Origin: Botryosphaeria dothidea
Lineage: Eukaryota > Ascomycota > Dothideomycetes > Botryosphaeriales > Botryosphaeriaceae
Length of the DNA: 64,000 nucleotides
Direction of reading: 5' to 3'
Assembly (NCBI GenBank): GCA_011503125.2
Contig: WWBZ02000001.1
Span: 5,270,001-5,334,000 of the forward strand
The notes under the pieces were generated by a model, which was not told the DNA's origin, ran no database searches, and worked only from the letters and a program-made list of their open reading frames with translations. Positions 46,086-58,049 of the stretch are shown here, in pieces; the first letter of the stretch is position 1, and each line of letters opens with the position of its first letter. The translations under genes and the position numbers were made by a program.

Positions 46086-48103
46086 CTGAGCCGCGGAGCC
46101 CAGCAGCGCGCGCAGCCCAGAGCAGCACCCCTTGCGAGCAGCAGGCCGCACCCCGGCCAGCCGAGCTCGAGCCAGGCAATTCGCTGAACGATCCATCTCG
46201 TATCTTGCCAATCAGCGCCGCCCGCCCGCATCGCTTCAGTCGCGCGCAGCTGCGCCACCAGCCGGCACGCTGCCCGCCAGCAGACAGCCGTCACGCCCGC
46301 GCGCCCACCTCCCTGCCCGCTGCTGGCTGGACGACCGAGGACGACGACGACCGCGCATCCAGCCCGCGGTAGCGTCGGCCTGGCCGCACGAACGCCTGGG
46401 TGTGGCTGAGGCTGGCGAGCGCCGCCCGAGGAGAATTCCTTGCGCATGGCGGCGGCTGCGATAATCGGTCCGGCGTGGAGATCGATATTCCCATTCGCGG
46501 GCGCTGCTACTGCGTGCCCGCCCGCCAGAGGCGCGGCGCAAAACAGCGACCGTGGTCCCTCCGCCGACGCCGGCAGAAGCCCGGCTGCCTCCCGGCGACA
46601 GCATGACAGAGCGGCATTGTGCCTGTTTCAAGCGCGCTAAGCTCGCTAACCCGACGGGCCCCGGCCAGGAATAGCTGCGCACAGGCCCTCTCCTGCTTCA
46701 TTTGCGCCAGAGTTGCCCCTGCGCTTGGGCTTGGCGGGCAGGGTGTTTGTTGTTTGACAACGTATCCGAATGACGTTCTCCCAGCCTCCCGCAAATCTCC
46801 TTCACCAGCACGCGAAATGAGCTGTGCGGATCAGCTCTCAAATCTGTTGGGCGTGTGGAGATTTTGCGCGCCTCACCATCCCAGCTGCTGCCATCACTGC
46901 TGGCCGCGTGCCTGATACACTGAGCATTGCCGGCGCTGGGAGAGCCTGGAGCGAAGAATTCGAGCCCGTATGGCTTGGGCCGCCTGGCGGCACCCTGCCT
47001 GGTGGTTGACTTTGAAGGTTTTCCTTTCTTTCTTCGCATTCTGTTAATTTGCATACGAGGTGGCATGCACTTGCCTGACTTCAACACTACGCGCCCGCAT
47101 CTCCCCACAACGGCCAGCACGAGAAAAGGGATGTCGACGGAAAGGTACGGAGACGTCTCCACAGGCGCGCTTGCCTGCTGCACGTCATCCGGGAGAGTCA
47201 TCGATTTGAGCGTGCACAAAGGCCTTCATCACCGCAGGGCTCACTTACGTACTGACGCGCAATTTAATAAAATCTCTGCCTGGCGCCCGGCTACGTGCCG
47301 AAATATCCTCACTAGCCGCTTCTCCAGGCCTCCAGGACCCTGAAGATCCGAGCGTCGACTCACCATAATTGCGGCCGTCACCAGCGCCTTCACCATGTTC
47401 TCTGCTCTCGACACTTATTGTCGTCATATCGCTTGTTGCTCGCTTCGAGGCTCTCTCAATATGGCGCTTCTTGAACTGCAATCTGCATGCGCCGTCCTCT
47501 TCACTCTCAGGAAGATCCCTCGAATCTCAAAACAAAATGCGTCGCAGCTGCACGTACGCTGATTACATAGCCGTAGGGCTATACTACCCTACAGTCGGCC
47601 CCGGTGCAACGTCTTGTCAATAATCAACCGGAGACTCTTCCCTACCTCTGATACAGGATTGGAGCAAGAAACGAAACGCATCGTCGCCACAACCATCTGT
47701 CGCACAGCAGAATTACAACCAAGGCCGCACCTGTTGTCTTGCTTTGCTATTGACCGAAGCGCTGCCGTACCACCCAACGCACCTAGCCCTCTGGTAGAGG
47801 CTTGCTTCAGTTCATTGTACAAGGAGAGGAAACCTGATCTATTTCTGAGGCACTGCCCTAGGGCTGGTCGACACACCGCAACGCTGGACTGATGCAGGAA
47901 GCAACGACGCGGCTCCGCTTGCCGTCTGCTGTGCTGTGCTGTCCGAGACGTCTTTCCATGCTGCCACTCAGGTTCATGAGCCGACGAGCGCACGCGGGCG
48001 CTCGTCCGCGTGGTGGTCTAGAGGAGCCAAGGGGGTGGGGAGGGATACAAGTGAAGCTCTACTGGAGCAACAAAAGTAGGATTGCCAGCAGAGTATATGC
48101 ACA

Positions 48104-48738
48104 ATGGCAGGCGCTTTGAGAAAGGTACGTGTTCGAGTTTCAAATGACGCAGAGGATTGTCCCGCTGTGCATAATAATTCCCGCAGCGTATTGCAGCATA
48201 TTTTAGGGAAATGGCAAGAGAGCGCGCTTTGGCAACCTCACCGAGAATGCGAAAAAGCCCTCTCAAAGCTCTCAGACAGGAGGCTCACGATGAAACGCAA
48301 CGCCCGAGCTTGCCGGACAGCTGCGGGAGATCCATGCGGCACATCTTGCCCACTTTGCGAGTGCCGGCACCTGCTGGATGCCGCGACAAAGCGCTGCCGG
48401 TCTGCAGCAGTATGGAGCAACGAGGCAGATCACCGCTATTACCGGTACTTGTCCTACCCCTTGTGGGAAGTGTCAGGGGCGGTGACTTGAGCAACAGTGG
48501 CGGACTGTTCACCGCGCGGACCCGTGCCTTGAAGTGCCCACTCCCGACCGTACAAATCCGGATGGGAGCTTGGGGACGCTCTTGTGGGCGGCGCTACGCT
48601 ACGCGCTCGGTGTCCTCTTGGAGGGGACTTGGGGAGCCTCAGAAAGGACTGCTTTGCGGTATTTCCTCTATTGATACCGACTTCAATGCCCGCAGCTATT
48701 ACGCATCCTCCGCGCAAACTTGGGGACGAAACAAATAG
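48104..48738 (+). CDS. Doubtful two-exon hypothetical ORF
   Basis: An ATG at 48104 opens a 7-codon exon ending AAG|gtacgt; an acceptor cccgcag at 48187 restores an open frame (RIAAYFREMARERALATSP...) that runs to 48738, about 190 aa in total. Splice sites are good, but the later sequence is Arg/Ser/Cys-rich, without family resemblance, and may be chance. Confidence 0.15.
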
Positions 48739-50957
48739 GAGACGAGCCCGTGCAGGTCAATTGTTTTCTCTGAACGACATTGTTTCATTACTCTTGATCG
48801 TATTCAGTCTGTTATCAGTACGAGAGCTCGCGATCCATACAGACACTCGGACACGCCGACCGACCATAGATAGTAACAGCATGATATCACGCACCGCAAG
48901 ACCAACACCAACGCGCATCGCCGCTCGCACAGCCTTCCCTTTGGTTATCACAACACATATCATTCTGCTCGTACCCCGCACGAGAATTGCCATCGCCGGT
49001 GTGCATGCCCAATGATACACATCCCCCATTCGCACAACACGACACACGGACGCGAGATTGGGATCGACTCCCTGTATAAAACATCGCATCAACTGACGTG
49101 TATGGATACAGCCGCATTCGTCATCTCGCCCTGGTTACCTATTTCTGTCTATCTATTTTCGTCATGCTCGCCTCCCTTACCATAAAATGATGGCATACTT
49201 TCGTGTCGTGCTCCTTGACTCAAGGGGTTAGCAGGGCTCCAGAATTGGGCGACGAAACAGCAGCAGCAACTGCTGCGATGGCAGTAAGTCAATCGAAGGG
49301 GCGCGTAGAGCTTCGGCCAAGCAAATTATCGTAGTAATCCAATTGAAGGGGTTCATGTGGTCGTGAGGCAGCAACTTGGCAGAGGAAGCTCGATTCTGGT
49401 GATTTGGAAGCATTACTGACAATAGCCACGAGAGAAATTTGATTTTGAATTTCGATATTTCTATCTTGCTCAAGACATTGCTGCATCTGAGTTTAGCTAA
49501 GCATTGATTACCTTAAGGCTGGAATAACGTCCTTTCATATAATGGGCTGCGTTATGCACCAGTCATCCAACCTTGGCGACCAGAGCGGGCGACGGGCTGC
49601 GCATGAACGACCGTTGTCTTGTCTGCGACACAACAAGGCACAGAGGAATTGGGGGCTCAGGCACATAGTCACTGGCGCGCTCGCAAGGCAGCGCTTGCCG
49701 AGCTTGAGTCAATACACCAAGTGCACCATCCCCGATCCCACCTGTCTGCCTCGTGAGGCTCTCGTCAGGCGCGAGCACTGCATTGACCTGGTTCCTGGCT
49801 GACGCCCATCTGACGCGCTACGCAGCCAGGCGAGGTGGGGGTAGTTCATCCACCGGGGAAAGATTGAACGAGTGCGGCGTACCGCGATAGTGGCACCTTG
49901 CCGCTGACAGGTCGCCTGTTCCCGCTCGCTGCCGCTGCACACCGTCGAGGATGCGTTTCGCATATAGCGGGGGTGAGCATTGGCATCGACGAAGGATGGA
50001 GCGCGTGAGCGCTTCGAAGTATTGCCGACGGACGAGACCATTGCATTTCGCTCCGTCGCAGCGGAAAGCGTGCGAAAAAGAGCAGGTGTGGGCGAAAAGG
50101 TGTCTTCGGGATCTGGTTTTCGGCAAAATACACAGATGCTTTCTTTCCTCCTTCCGCCGATGGCGCCCACCGGCCGGGCCTTAAGACGCGTGAGCAAATT
50201 TCCATGCAACACGTATTGTTTATGGGCTGCGCAAAATGTCAGGTACCAGATCTCGTTGGCGAAGCGGGCTGCAGGGCGACTGCGTTCGTCACATCAAGTG
50301 CGTACCGTACGCGGCAGATACCCCGGCACGGCATTTGCCCCCCTTCCCCCTCTCGTGATGTGGGAACCTGCAGGAACCAAGGATTGGATGAAAGAGGTTG
50401 GCCATGGAACTATTGATCTCCGTATTCGCGAGTGAGTGGTTGATCCGGGAGATGCGCCGCAGCGGGCGCAACGACCAGGCGACGCCACAGCCTGGAGGCC
50501 TGGGCGCACCGAATTCGTGCACCTTGTCTATAGCAATGAGATTCAAATACTTAGCAGCCCAACGCTTACGGAAATGGCTTTCTATTCCCAGTTCTATTCT
50601 CTCGGAGAAGTCCTCTTTGGATATGTCTACTAAAAGTCCATCGCCATAACTGGTGTCGGTCCAGTGAGGGATATCCTGATTCGCCTAATGACACCGAAAT
50701 GCTGTTCCGAAATCATGCGCTGCAAAGCTCAAAACGAAATAAAGGTATAGACATGATGACTTGCCAGAATACGACATTCGATAGAAGTAATAGTTAGCAT
50801 CGATCAATTAGATCTCTGGCTAACCGGTACTCTTCCTGACCGTGACATGGAGCTACGGCAATGGCTCTCCATCGTATAGGGGAAAGGAGAAGGGAGGCAT
50901 GGAGCACTCCCAGGCAAGCCCCTGTCCAATGCTCGTATTCTCACTCGTTTTAGGTGT

Positions 50958-52595
50958 TCATACTTCAAATTCACTGAGCCAGTGCTTGACGACGAGTTTG
51001 CCTTCATCGAACGAAGGCTTGTTCAGCTTGCGCACAATGATGGCAGCGTGGCTGTGTAGAACACCGGAAGTTTAGCCTTTGTGGTTCCTCAACGCAAAGC
51101 GAGCTGGGACAGAAGAACACTAGGACAAACCTACCTGTGAAAGTCTTTGTGAATGTAAACCGGATACTTTTTGAAACCCACATCGTCCAGAGCCTGAATC
51201 ATAGCAAACTGTGCCGGAGTCAGTGCGAGCGTTGGGAACTCTAGCTGCCTGTGATCAGGGTTCTGCGGCGGTTCGTCATCAGCCACACCATATTCCTCAA
51301 GTACGAGCTTCTCGGACTTGTTGCGTACTGCTTTGGGCGCATTGGGCTTGGGGCCGGCCGGAGTAGCCAGCTCTTCGTTACCCGATGGGAGATACTCCTG
51401 GTTGTGATTGATGCCTTCGAAGATCTCCTCTGCTTCACGGCGAACCTCATTCACAAACAACGGAATGCTATAGGCACTGGTATTTATTCCAGACTTGCCT
51501 TCAGCATGCAGTCGAATTCGCCTACTGCTCCTGACCGACTGCACAGCCGAGTTGATCGTGAAGAGCACTGTAGCAATTGGAATGAAAAGCATAAGGAAGA
51601 GCATCAGAGGCAGTCTGCTCAATGCTGAGTAGCTCCTACCCGCAAACCTTCTATAGAATGTGGGAAGAGTACCCTCCTCGTCGTCTTTTGGCGAAACTGG
51701 GTTGCTTGGGTCAATGATGACATCGTCGTAGCCTTTCAAATAGTTGATCTTCACCGCATCCGGGTCTTTGAAAGGATCAACGCGAGAGATTCCGGCCGTG
51801 TAGTACACTACAGAACGATCGTTGACGATATTGCAATAAAGTGACCTGTGCTTGAACTTGGCCAGACCCTTAATGAACACACTGTCAGGATCGGCCAAAT
51901 TGGCGAGCAACGGACGACCGGTGTTGCGGAAGGAGTCGATAGTGAACAGCTGCCTGCCAGATGCGGAGAGCATCCTAGCACCAAGAACGTTCCACAAGTG
52001 GTTCCACATGCCAAGAAGAGGCGTGCGCACACCCAGGTGTGGCGAAGCGAAAGTCGTGAAGTTCTGCCTAGGCGTCAGCGCCGAATGACGCGGCTATGGG
52101 GCGATCACGTACCACAGGCTCAATCTTCTCAAACCATCCCTTGTGGTACAGTAGCCCGATGGCATATCTCGAGATAAGGCCGCCGAGGGAGTACCCGATA
52201 ATGCTCAGCTTCCGGATCGTCTGTCCGTTGCGGGCCAGCCGCTCCAGCTCTTCCTCAATCTCCTGAGTGATGCGCTCACCTCCGGTCTCGATACCGTCGT
52301 AAGTATTGGTGCCGGCATTGCGGGCAACGACGAGGACATGGAGCTTGTCTTCGGAGAAGGCGTCACGGAGGGAGGAGGACAGATAGGCAAGATGGTTAGG
52401 GTTACCCCAGAGTCTGCGGCGTGCGAGTTAGCCCGGCAGTCGTAGAAAGCAGGTCGTGCGGCGAAAGCCAGAGTACAGTTGAACCAGCTGGCATCCCCCT
52501 CAGTCGCGCTTGATGTTTTTCTTCTTTTTATCTTACCCATGCACGAGAACGCATAGATGGGTGGCCGAAGGGCTCGTGGGCGAAGACTCGCCCAT
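50958..52595 (-). CDS. ROG1-like serine lipase (DUF676 alpha/beta hydrolase)
   Basis: Four exons (52537-52595, 52113-52413, 51135-52063, 50958-51051) give 460 aa. The start MGESSPTSPSATHLCVLVHG leads across intron 1 into LWGNPNHLAYL, the oxyanion HG-LWG motif of the family. The nucleophile elbow is GYSLGG (Ser95), followed by ISRYAIGLL and, after intron 2, NFTTFASPHLGVRTP. Exon 4 supplies the family C-terminus HSHAAIIVRK...VVKHWL, with the His likely to be the catalytic one. A hydrophobic stretch (PLMLFLMLFIPIATVLF) around residues 260-280 suggests membrane or lipid-droplet attachment. Yeast Rog1 is a monoacylglycerol lipase; relatives act on phospholipids. The substrate here is not determined. 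Divergent from the Rex3 gene. Confidence 0.9.
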
Positions 52596-53461
52596 GCCGC
52601 TCTTGTAGGCCCTGACGATGCTAGTGTCGATGCTGGAGAGAGCGAAAGGGAACATTAACGAGCGCAAATCTGCGCTCGCGGGTGTTGGCTTTTATTGTTG
52701 TCAACGAAACTTTCTCGATCGATAGCGATTGCTGCAGACAGGAGCGGCATGCAGCAGCCTGATGGGGCTTATCGGGAAAATATTTAGTGTCGTCACAGGC
52801 TTTGTCGGACGCGCCTGCCACCAGATGATCTGTGGGCAGCAGCTGCAGCAGGGATCAGCTGCGACGCCCCAGGCCAGCGCGCAGGGATTCTGCTGAGAGC
52901 CGCCGACGACATGTTCCAACAGCCTGCGGCTTTGGGCGGCGTCCTCTCACTTTCTGTCGACCACGCGCACCGGACAAAGCTGGACAAGAGCCACCTGCAG
53001 CCCAAGTCGGCAGTAAGGCACGCGCACAGCCCTGGACCGCGTACCGTGCCACCGGATCCGTTCACACCGCGACAATCTGCCTTTATCTACCACCATCGTC
53101 TTGGGCCCTCTATCTTCCGTGTGCCTTATCAACGGCGCACTTTTACACACCCCTCTCGCTCCCTTGACCCTGCATACTGCGCTGTCAGTTCTGGGCGCTA
53201 CGATAGCGGGACCAGCCATCCACACGCCCAAGGCGCTCTCACACCCCGTACATTTTCGGATAGGTTGGTGCCTAATCCCCACCCGTACTTTTCGCGCCTT
53301 TCTCCACGCCCGTCTCACCTTATCGCAGCTCTTAATTCTTTCAGCCTGTTGTCCCGTGACTGCATTCCGCATCAGATTGGCCGTAGAGTCAGTTTCAGCG
53401 CCATCTCCCCGCCAGGAACGGCATCTTCTGGCGAGGTGTCTGTTGGCTCTCGAATTTCACC
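52596..53461. promoter_or_regulatory. Divergent promoter, lipase / Rex3
   Basis: 866 bases between divergent start codons. Long open frames cross it, but none shows coding features. Confidence 0.5.
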
Positions 53462-55471
53462 ATGTTCTCCAGCAAAGGCCTCTTCAAGCATATCATCTGC
53501 CCCAATGGTGCCGCATGCCGCATGCCAAACTGTATATTTGGCCACGAGTTTCCCGGTACAAATTCTACAGATGAATTTCGGCCCCGTCACCATGCTCCTC
53601 AACCCGCTTCGACGCCTACACTGCCCACCGGCCAGGATGGCCATGAACAGAAGCGTCGCAAGCTATGTGATGACTCCAAAGTCGGACAAGTATTGCCAGG
53701 CCTGGAGAAAAAGGTCTTCACTGGTGGTCTGATTCCAGACACGTCTGCTGCTACTGGTAAGGATGCACCGACCAAAGCTCAATCATACAACGCCATCGCC
53801 AGCCCAGCAACCCATCTGCAGTCAGCGAAGCGACCCGTGTCACCGCCTCCCAAGGCATCATTGCCTGGATCAAAGGCTAAGCCTATTGCTTCCACAAACA
53901 AGACCGCCTCGTCAGCAACAAAACCACAGGTAGTCAAGAAGGAGGCGCTGAATCCTCGCCGTGTGCCGATTGAGCCTGAGAAATGGGGTACCCGAACTGC
54001 CCTTCTCGAGAAGTTGTATCAGATGATGGTGCCTCTCAACAAACAAACTGGAGAGAGCTCGAATCCTGAGCTCAAGGCGTTGCATCTCGATGAAAATGCA
54101 CTGGTCAAGGCAGCTCTTGATGAAGAGGAGAAGCTAGCACAGACTCAAGGCAAGGTCTACACAAATATGATCAAGCTCAGGATCATGGCATACAAGAAGA
54201 TGAAGATCGATGAGTGGAAGCAGCATCGGATTGCGGAGACGACAGGATCCAACGATAGCTCTGAGAAGGGAAACCCCACGGCAATCAGCACAGGTCTAAC
54301 TCCAGAACAGGAGACAATGTTTCTTCAACGTCTCGTCGCAAACCAGGCAGGCCTGGACCAACATGGGTACGTTACTGCAGTCCCAACAGATGCAGAAATC
54401 GAACAGGCAAGGTCGGGTGTCGAAATGGGCGCAGGCTATGAAGTATGTGACCGCTGCAGGACTCGTTTTCAAGTCTTCCCTGAGCGTCGTGTGGAAGACG
54501 GCGCCCTCACTACCGGTAACCGCTGCACGTATCATTGGGGTAAGCCTTTCCGCCCGCAATACAAGAAGACAGAGGCCATCACTGGCAGGGCAGAAATGCG
54601 CTATACCTGCTGCCAAGAGACGACAGGTACGCCGGGTTGCTCAACCTTGGAGACTCATGTCTTCAAGATTTCTGAAGCGAAGAGACTCGCACTTGTTCTA
54701 CCTTTCATTGCGACGCCGCCGAACCCAAATGCAATCAAAGGTAAGGCGGTATGCTTCGACTGCGAAATGGGATACACCGTGTACGGGCTGGAGCTCATTC
54801 GTCTTACGGCAACATCGTGGCCTGACGGTGAACCGCTGATCGATGTACTTGTTCGGCCTCTAGGAACGATGCTGGACCTGAACACTCGATTCTCTGGCGT
54901 CACCCCTGAGCAATTCTTCAACGCTCAGCCGCACGATCCGAATGATCCATTGTCAGCTAACCCGAGGGCTGCAAAAGGAGAAAAGTCACCGCGTCTTCGG
55001 ATCGTATCGAGTCCTGCGGAAGCCCGTTCGCTGCTGTTGTCGTATCTTGCACCCGAAACCCCTCTTCTTGGGCACGCACTTGAAAATGACCTGAACTCAG
55101 TCCGCCTTGTGCACCCAACCCTCGTTGACACAGTTCTTCTCTTCCCCATCCGAGCAGGTCTGCCAGCCCGCCCGGCCTTGAAGGGATTGGTCAAGGGATT
55201 GCTCGGAAAAGAGATCCAGACAGCTGGCGCTGCTGGACACGACAGCTTGGAGGATGCACGCTCCACGGGAGAGTTGGTCCGGGTGAAGGTCGATAGGGAA
55301 TGGCGGAAGTTGAAAAATGCTGGTTGGACTGTAAGAGATGATGGCTTCTACCCTCCGATCCCGAAAGATGGCCAGGAGAGTCAACTAGCCGCGTTGAAAC
55401 CGATCACTCCGACTCCCATGAGTAAGAAGAACACGAAGAAGAGGGGATTGACAGACAGTTCAGACGGCTAG
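53462..55471 (+). CDS. RNA exonuclease Rex3 (DEDDh family)
   Basis: Single exon, 669 aa, ATG at 53462 in caccATG. A CCCH-type zinc finger is at the N-terminus (CPNGAACRMPNCIFGHEF, residues about 13-30), followed by a low-complexity linker to about 170. A Cys-rich segment at about 330-400 (YEVCDRCRTRF, YTCCQETTGTPGC) probably binds zinc. The DEDDh 3'-5' exonuclease domain runs from about 430 to 610: FDCEMGYT (Asp and Glu, about 432), LLGHALENDL (Asp, about 540) and GHDSLEDARST (His and Asp, about 592), so all catalytic residues are present. Rex3 trims the 3' ends of small nuclear and other non-coding RNAs, including RNase MRP RNA in yeast. Confidence 0.93.
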   Translation: MFSSKGLFKHIICPNGAACRMPNCIFGHEFPGTNSTDEFRPRHHAPQPASTPTLPTGQDGHEQKRRKLCDDSKVGQVLPGLEKKVFTGGLIPDTSAATGKDAPTKAQSYNAIASPATHLQSAKRPVSPPPKASLPGSKAKPIASTNKTASSATKPQVVKKEALNPRRVPIEPEKWGTRTALLEKLYQMMVPLNKQTGESSNPELKALHLDENALVKAALDEEEKLAQTQGKVYTNMIKLRIMAYKKMKIDEWKQHRIAETTGSNDSSEKGNPTAISTGLTPEQETMFLQRLVANQAGLDQHGYVTAVPTDAEIEQARSGVEMGAGYEVCDRCRTRFQVFPERRVEDGALTTGNRCTYHWGKPFRPQYKKTEAITGRAEMRYTCCQETTGTPGCSTLETHVFKISEAKRLALVLPFIATPPNPNAIKGKAVCFDCEMGYTVYGLELIRLTATSWPDGEPLIDVLVRPLGTMLDLNTRFSGVTPEQFFNAQPHDPNDPLSANPRAAKGEKSPRLRIVSSPAEARSLLLSYLAPETPLLGHALENDLNSVRLVHPTLVDTVLLFPIRAGLPARPALKGLVKGLLGKEIQTAGAAGHDSLEDARSTGELVRVKVDREWRKLKNAGWTVRDDGFYPPIPKDGQESQLAALKPITPTPMSKKNTKKRGLTDSSDG

Positions 55472-56395
55472 GCTGAGACAGAGAGAGGGTGGCGTGCTAG
55501 CGACGTGGGTCGCTGTTACCCCAAGGCACGTGTTTACTTTCCGGAGCTGGATTCGGGCATTCCGCTATATTCTTGGCGTAGGACTAGAGGTACTGCATTG
55601 GGTTATGTCTACTTCCGAGCGAGTGCTTCGATTCCCTAAAGTAAGGACGGGATTGAGTCGGACAATATGGCTCGGGCGATAGAGGGGGGCAAAAGTACAG
55701 CGTGGGATACAGGCTGAATACCGACTTCTGCTGTGATCCGGTCAGCAAAGCGGGGAACCAAATGCTTCGGCAAAAGCATGGCGATAGCGCTTGCGATTTT
55801 TGATTGTTCTTTCTAGAAAAACCGGGAACGGGCACGATTGTGCCTTTCCCCAGGTTTTTGCGAGCTACTCGACCACTAGGGCCAGGGATGGATTGGGCCT
55901 TAATCCTTGTGTAGATCAAGCGTGACGGGAGATGACGTCGCGCGTCGTGCGCAGGAAAATGAAGTGAAGCCCGATTAACGTCACACACAAAGCACACGAG
56001 GCAGAAGCTAACCCAAGCGCTTCGTGCCAGCCTTGCGCCGTTGGCAAAACCAAACCGGCAGAAATGCTGGATCGCGGCTGGCACCCGCTCTTAGGTTTCG
56101 CCCGATCATTGGTGGCATTGTCGTGTTGCGAGCAGTAATCTTACCAAGGAACCACCCAGGGAAAAGCAAGCCTTTGCGGCCAGACCGAGAAACATTGAGG
56201 CCTGAAGGATCCACGCTGCATGCCCCGCCCTCGGTGACGTATGAGGGCCGGCTCGTGGTATTGCGCCTTCGCGTCCCTTAAACACTTGCGTCTGCCAGCA
56301 TTCATCCACTCCCCCTCCGATTTCTGTTCACACTTTACAATTGCCGCAGAATTTCGCGAATACCCAGAGATACCCCAGCACACGACGATTTCACG
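55472..56395. other. Spacer
   Basis: No gene. Contains the Rex3 3' flank and the promoter of the next rightward gene. Confidence 0.5.
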
Positions 56396-58049
56396 ATGGA
56401 GACTATCAGCAACATTGCGAGCAGCGCCAGCAAGCTCATTTACGGCGACCCCAAAGCAGAGCAATCCGGGCAGGAGCCCGTCTCGGGACAAACAGGACGC
56501 GGCACAGCGGATGAGCCATACGACTCGGGCAACCTCGAAGGCAAGTCGGCGATCTTTGTTCTTTTTTGTCTCATCCGTCTCACGTCATCCACCCCTCACG
56601 AGCCCTTCTTTCGTCAACAGAATATCCGGGATTGGATGAGCTGTTCCGCAGTCGTCCAGGATGCCACACCATCCATAGCTCTTTGTTTGCAGTCCAAAAA
56701 GAGCATTTAAGCATAGATTTCCTCACTATTTCTGCACGTCATGAACCCCGTCGGTCCTTTTCTTATACATTACCTCCGATCTACCAAAAAAGGCATAAGT
56801 GTCCGACCTGCATCCTAACATTGGCGCCCAATCTCAGTCAACCCGGAAATGTCTGGAAAGTCTGCCCAGGAAGCGCGTAAGTTCCAACCTTCTATTGACC
56901 TTTATAGGGATCGGCCCGCAATTGCACTCGACTTGCTTAATGTGAATATTTTGCTAAGACAGGCAAACAGATGGAGGCACCAGCGATGCTCGCGTCCCGT
57001 CGAACCCAGGCGAAGACACAGGTCTGGTAGACCGTACCAAGAATTTTGGCGCAAGCGGCGACGCCCAGTTCCCGAGTGGAGAGAGCAAGCTCACCGGCAC
57101 CGAGACAACGAACACCAGCACTGGTATAGTTCACCTTCATTTGGCGAAGGACATAAAACCACGAGAACGGCCTACTAATACCACTCCCCTCATGCAGGCG
57201 CCAACAACACCTCGAACCCTCTGAGCGGCACTACGTCCACGTCTGCTGCCAGCACCAGCGCTACCTCGAACCCTCTGAGCATCAGCACCCCGTCCGCCAC
57301 CACCGGCGCCGCAGCCGCCCAAGGCGGCGCCATCCGCCCCGAACACGACACGGCGGGTACCGGCGTGACGTCGCTCCACTCGAACGACCCGCACGGCAGC
57401 GACGTGCGCCCCACCGAGGCGGGCACGTCGTCCTCCAAGGCGGGCGGCTTCGGCGCGGCCGAGCCGTCCGTCAGCGCCGACCCGACGTCGGGCCAGAAGC
57501 CGTTCCAGAAGCAGCAAGGCGGCGACAAGCCGACGGCGGAGCCGACTTCCGGGGCTGAGGTTGACAAGTTGAAGGAGAAGAAGGATGAGGGCGAGGAGGC
57601 GCTCAAGAAGAAGGACCCGAATGATCACTCCGGAGAGCCGTTGAACGTGCACGAGGGCGGCGAGAAGAAACAGGAGCAAGGAAGCGCTGGCGATGAGGAG
57701 AATAGCGAGGAGGAGAAGGGGACGGGGGAGAAATACGTCAAGACGAGCGGGTTCAAGGCTGATGGTGGAGACTTTGATGCCTCGCTGCCGGGTGCTGGAA
57801 GGGAAGCTGATCGTAAGTTTCTTTGTTTTTTTTTTGCTCGTTGCGCATTGATTGCTGACTTCACGGCGTTCCGCTACAGGACTTCTGGAGCAGAAGGGAA
57901 TCCACAAATCCGCGGACAGCGATGCTAAGGACGACGTTTCGCCGGCGCGGTCCGGCGGGTCCGGCGAGGGCAAGACCAAGACGAGCATGGGAACGAAGAT
58001 CAAGGAGAAGCTGCATATCGGAAGCAAGCATAAGAGCAGCAGCGATTGA
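56396..58049 (+). CDS. Low-complexity stress-protein-like gene with GC-AG intron
   Basis: Best model: five exons (56396-56540, 56838-56876, 56959-57123, 57198-57812, 57880-58049) giving 377 aa in one frame. It begins METISNIASSASKLIYGD and ends KIKEKLHIGSKHKSSSD, two short amphipathic segments kept in related fungal proteins; the rest is Gly/Ser/Thr then Glu/Lys-rich, hydrophilic and disordered, like LEA-type proteins. Exon 1 ends GAAG|gcaagt, a probable GC-AG intron of 297 bases. The 39-base exon 2 (SGKSAQEA) and its acceptors are the least certain part, and the acceptor of exon 3 could lie 4 bases later only with a different upstream junction. Function unknown; a stress or spore role is only suggested by composition. 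Confidence 0.65.

Larger units (their letters stand above)
45311..50957. other. 5.6-kb gene-poor interval
   Basis: The longest spacer in the window. The left 1 kb is GC-rich and should include the promoter and leader of the Pro/Ser-rich gene. A plus-strand frame at 44720-46372 (550 codons, TTG start) overlaps that gene in antisense and is rejected. The rest holds only the doubtful spliced ORF at 48104. Confidence 0.4.

Noticed and set aside
44720..46372. 550-codon plus-strand open frame
   Set aside because: Mostly antisense to the Pro/Ser-rich gene, starts at TTG, Arg/Gly-rich in a way expected from the reverse of Ser/Pro-rich codons, no domain.
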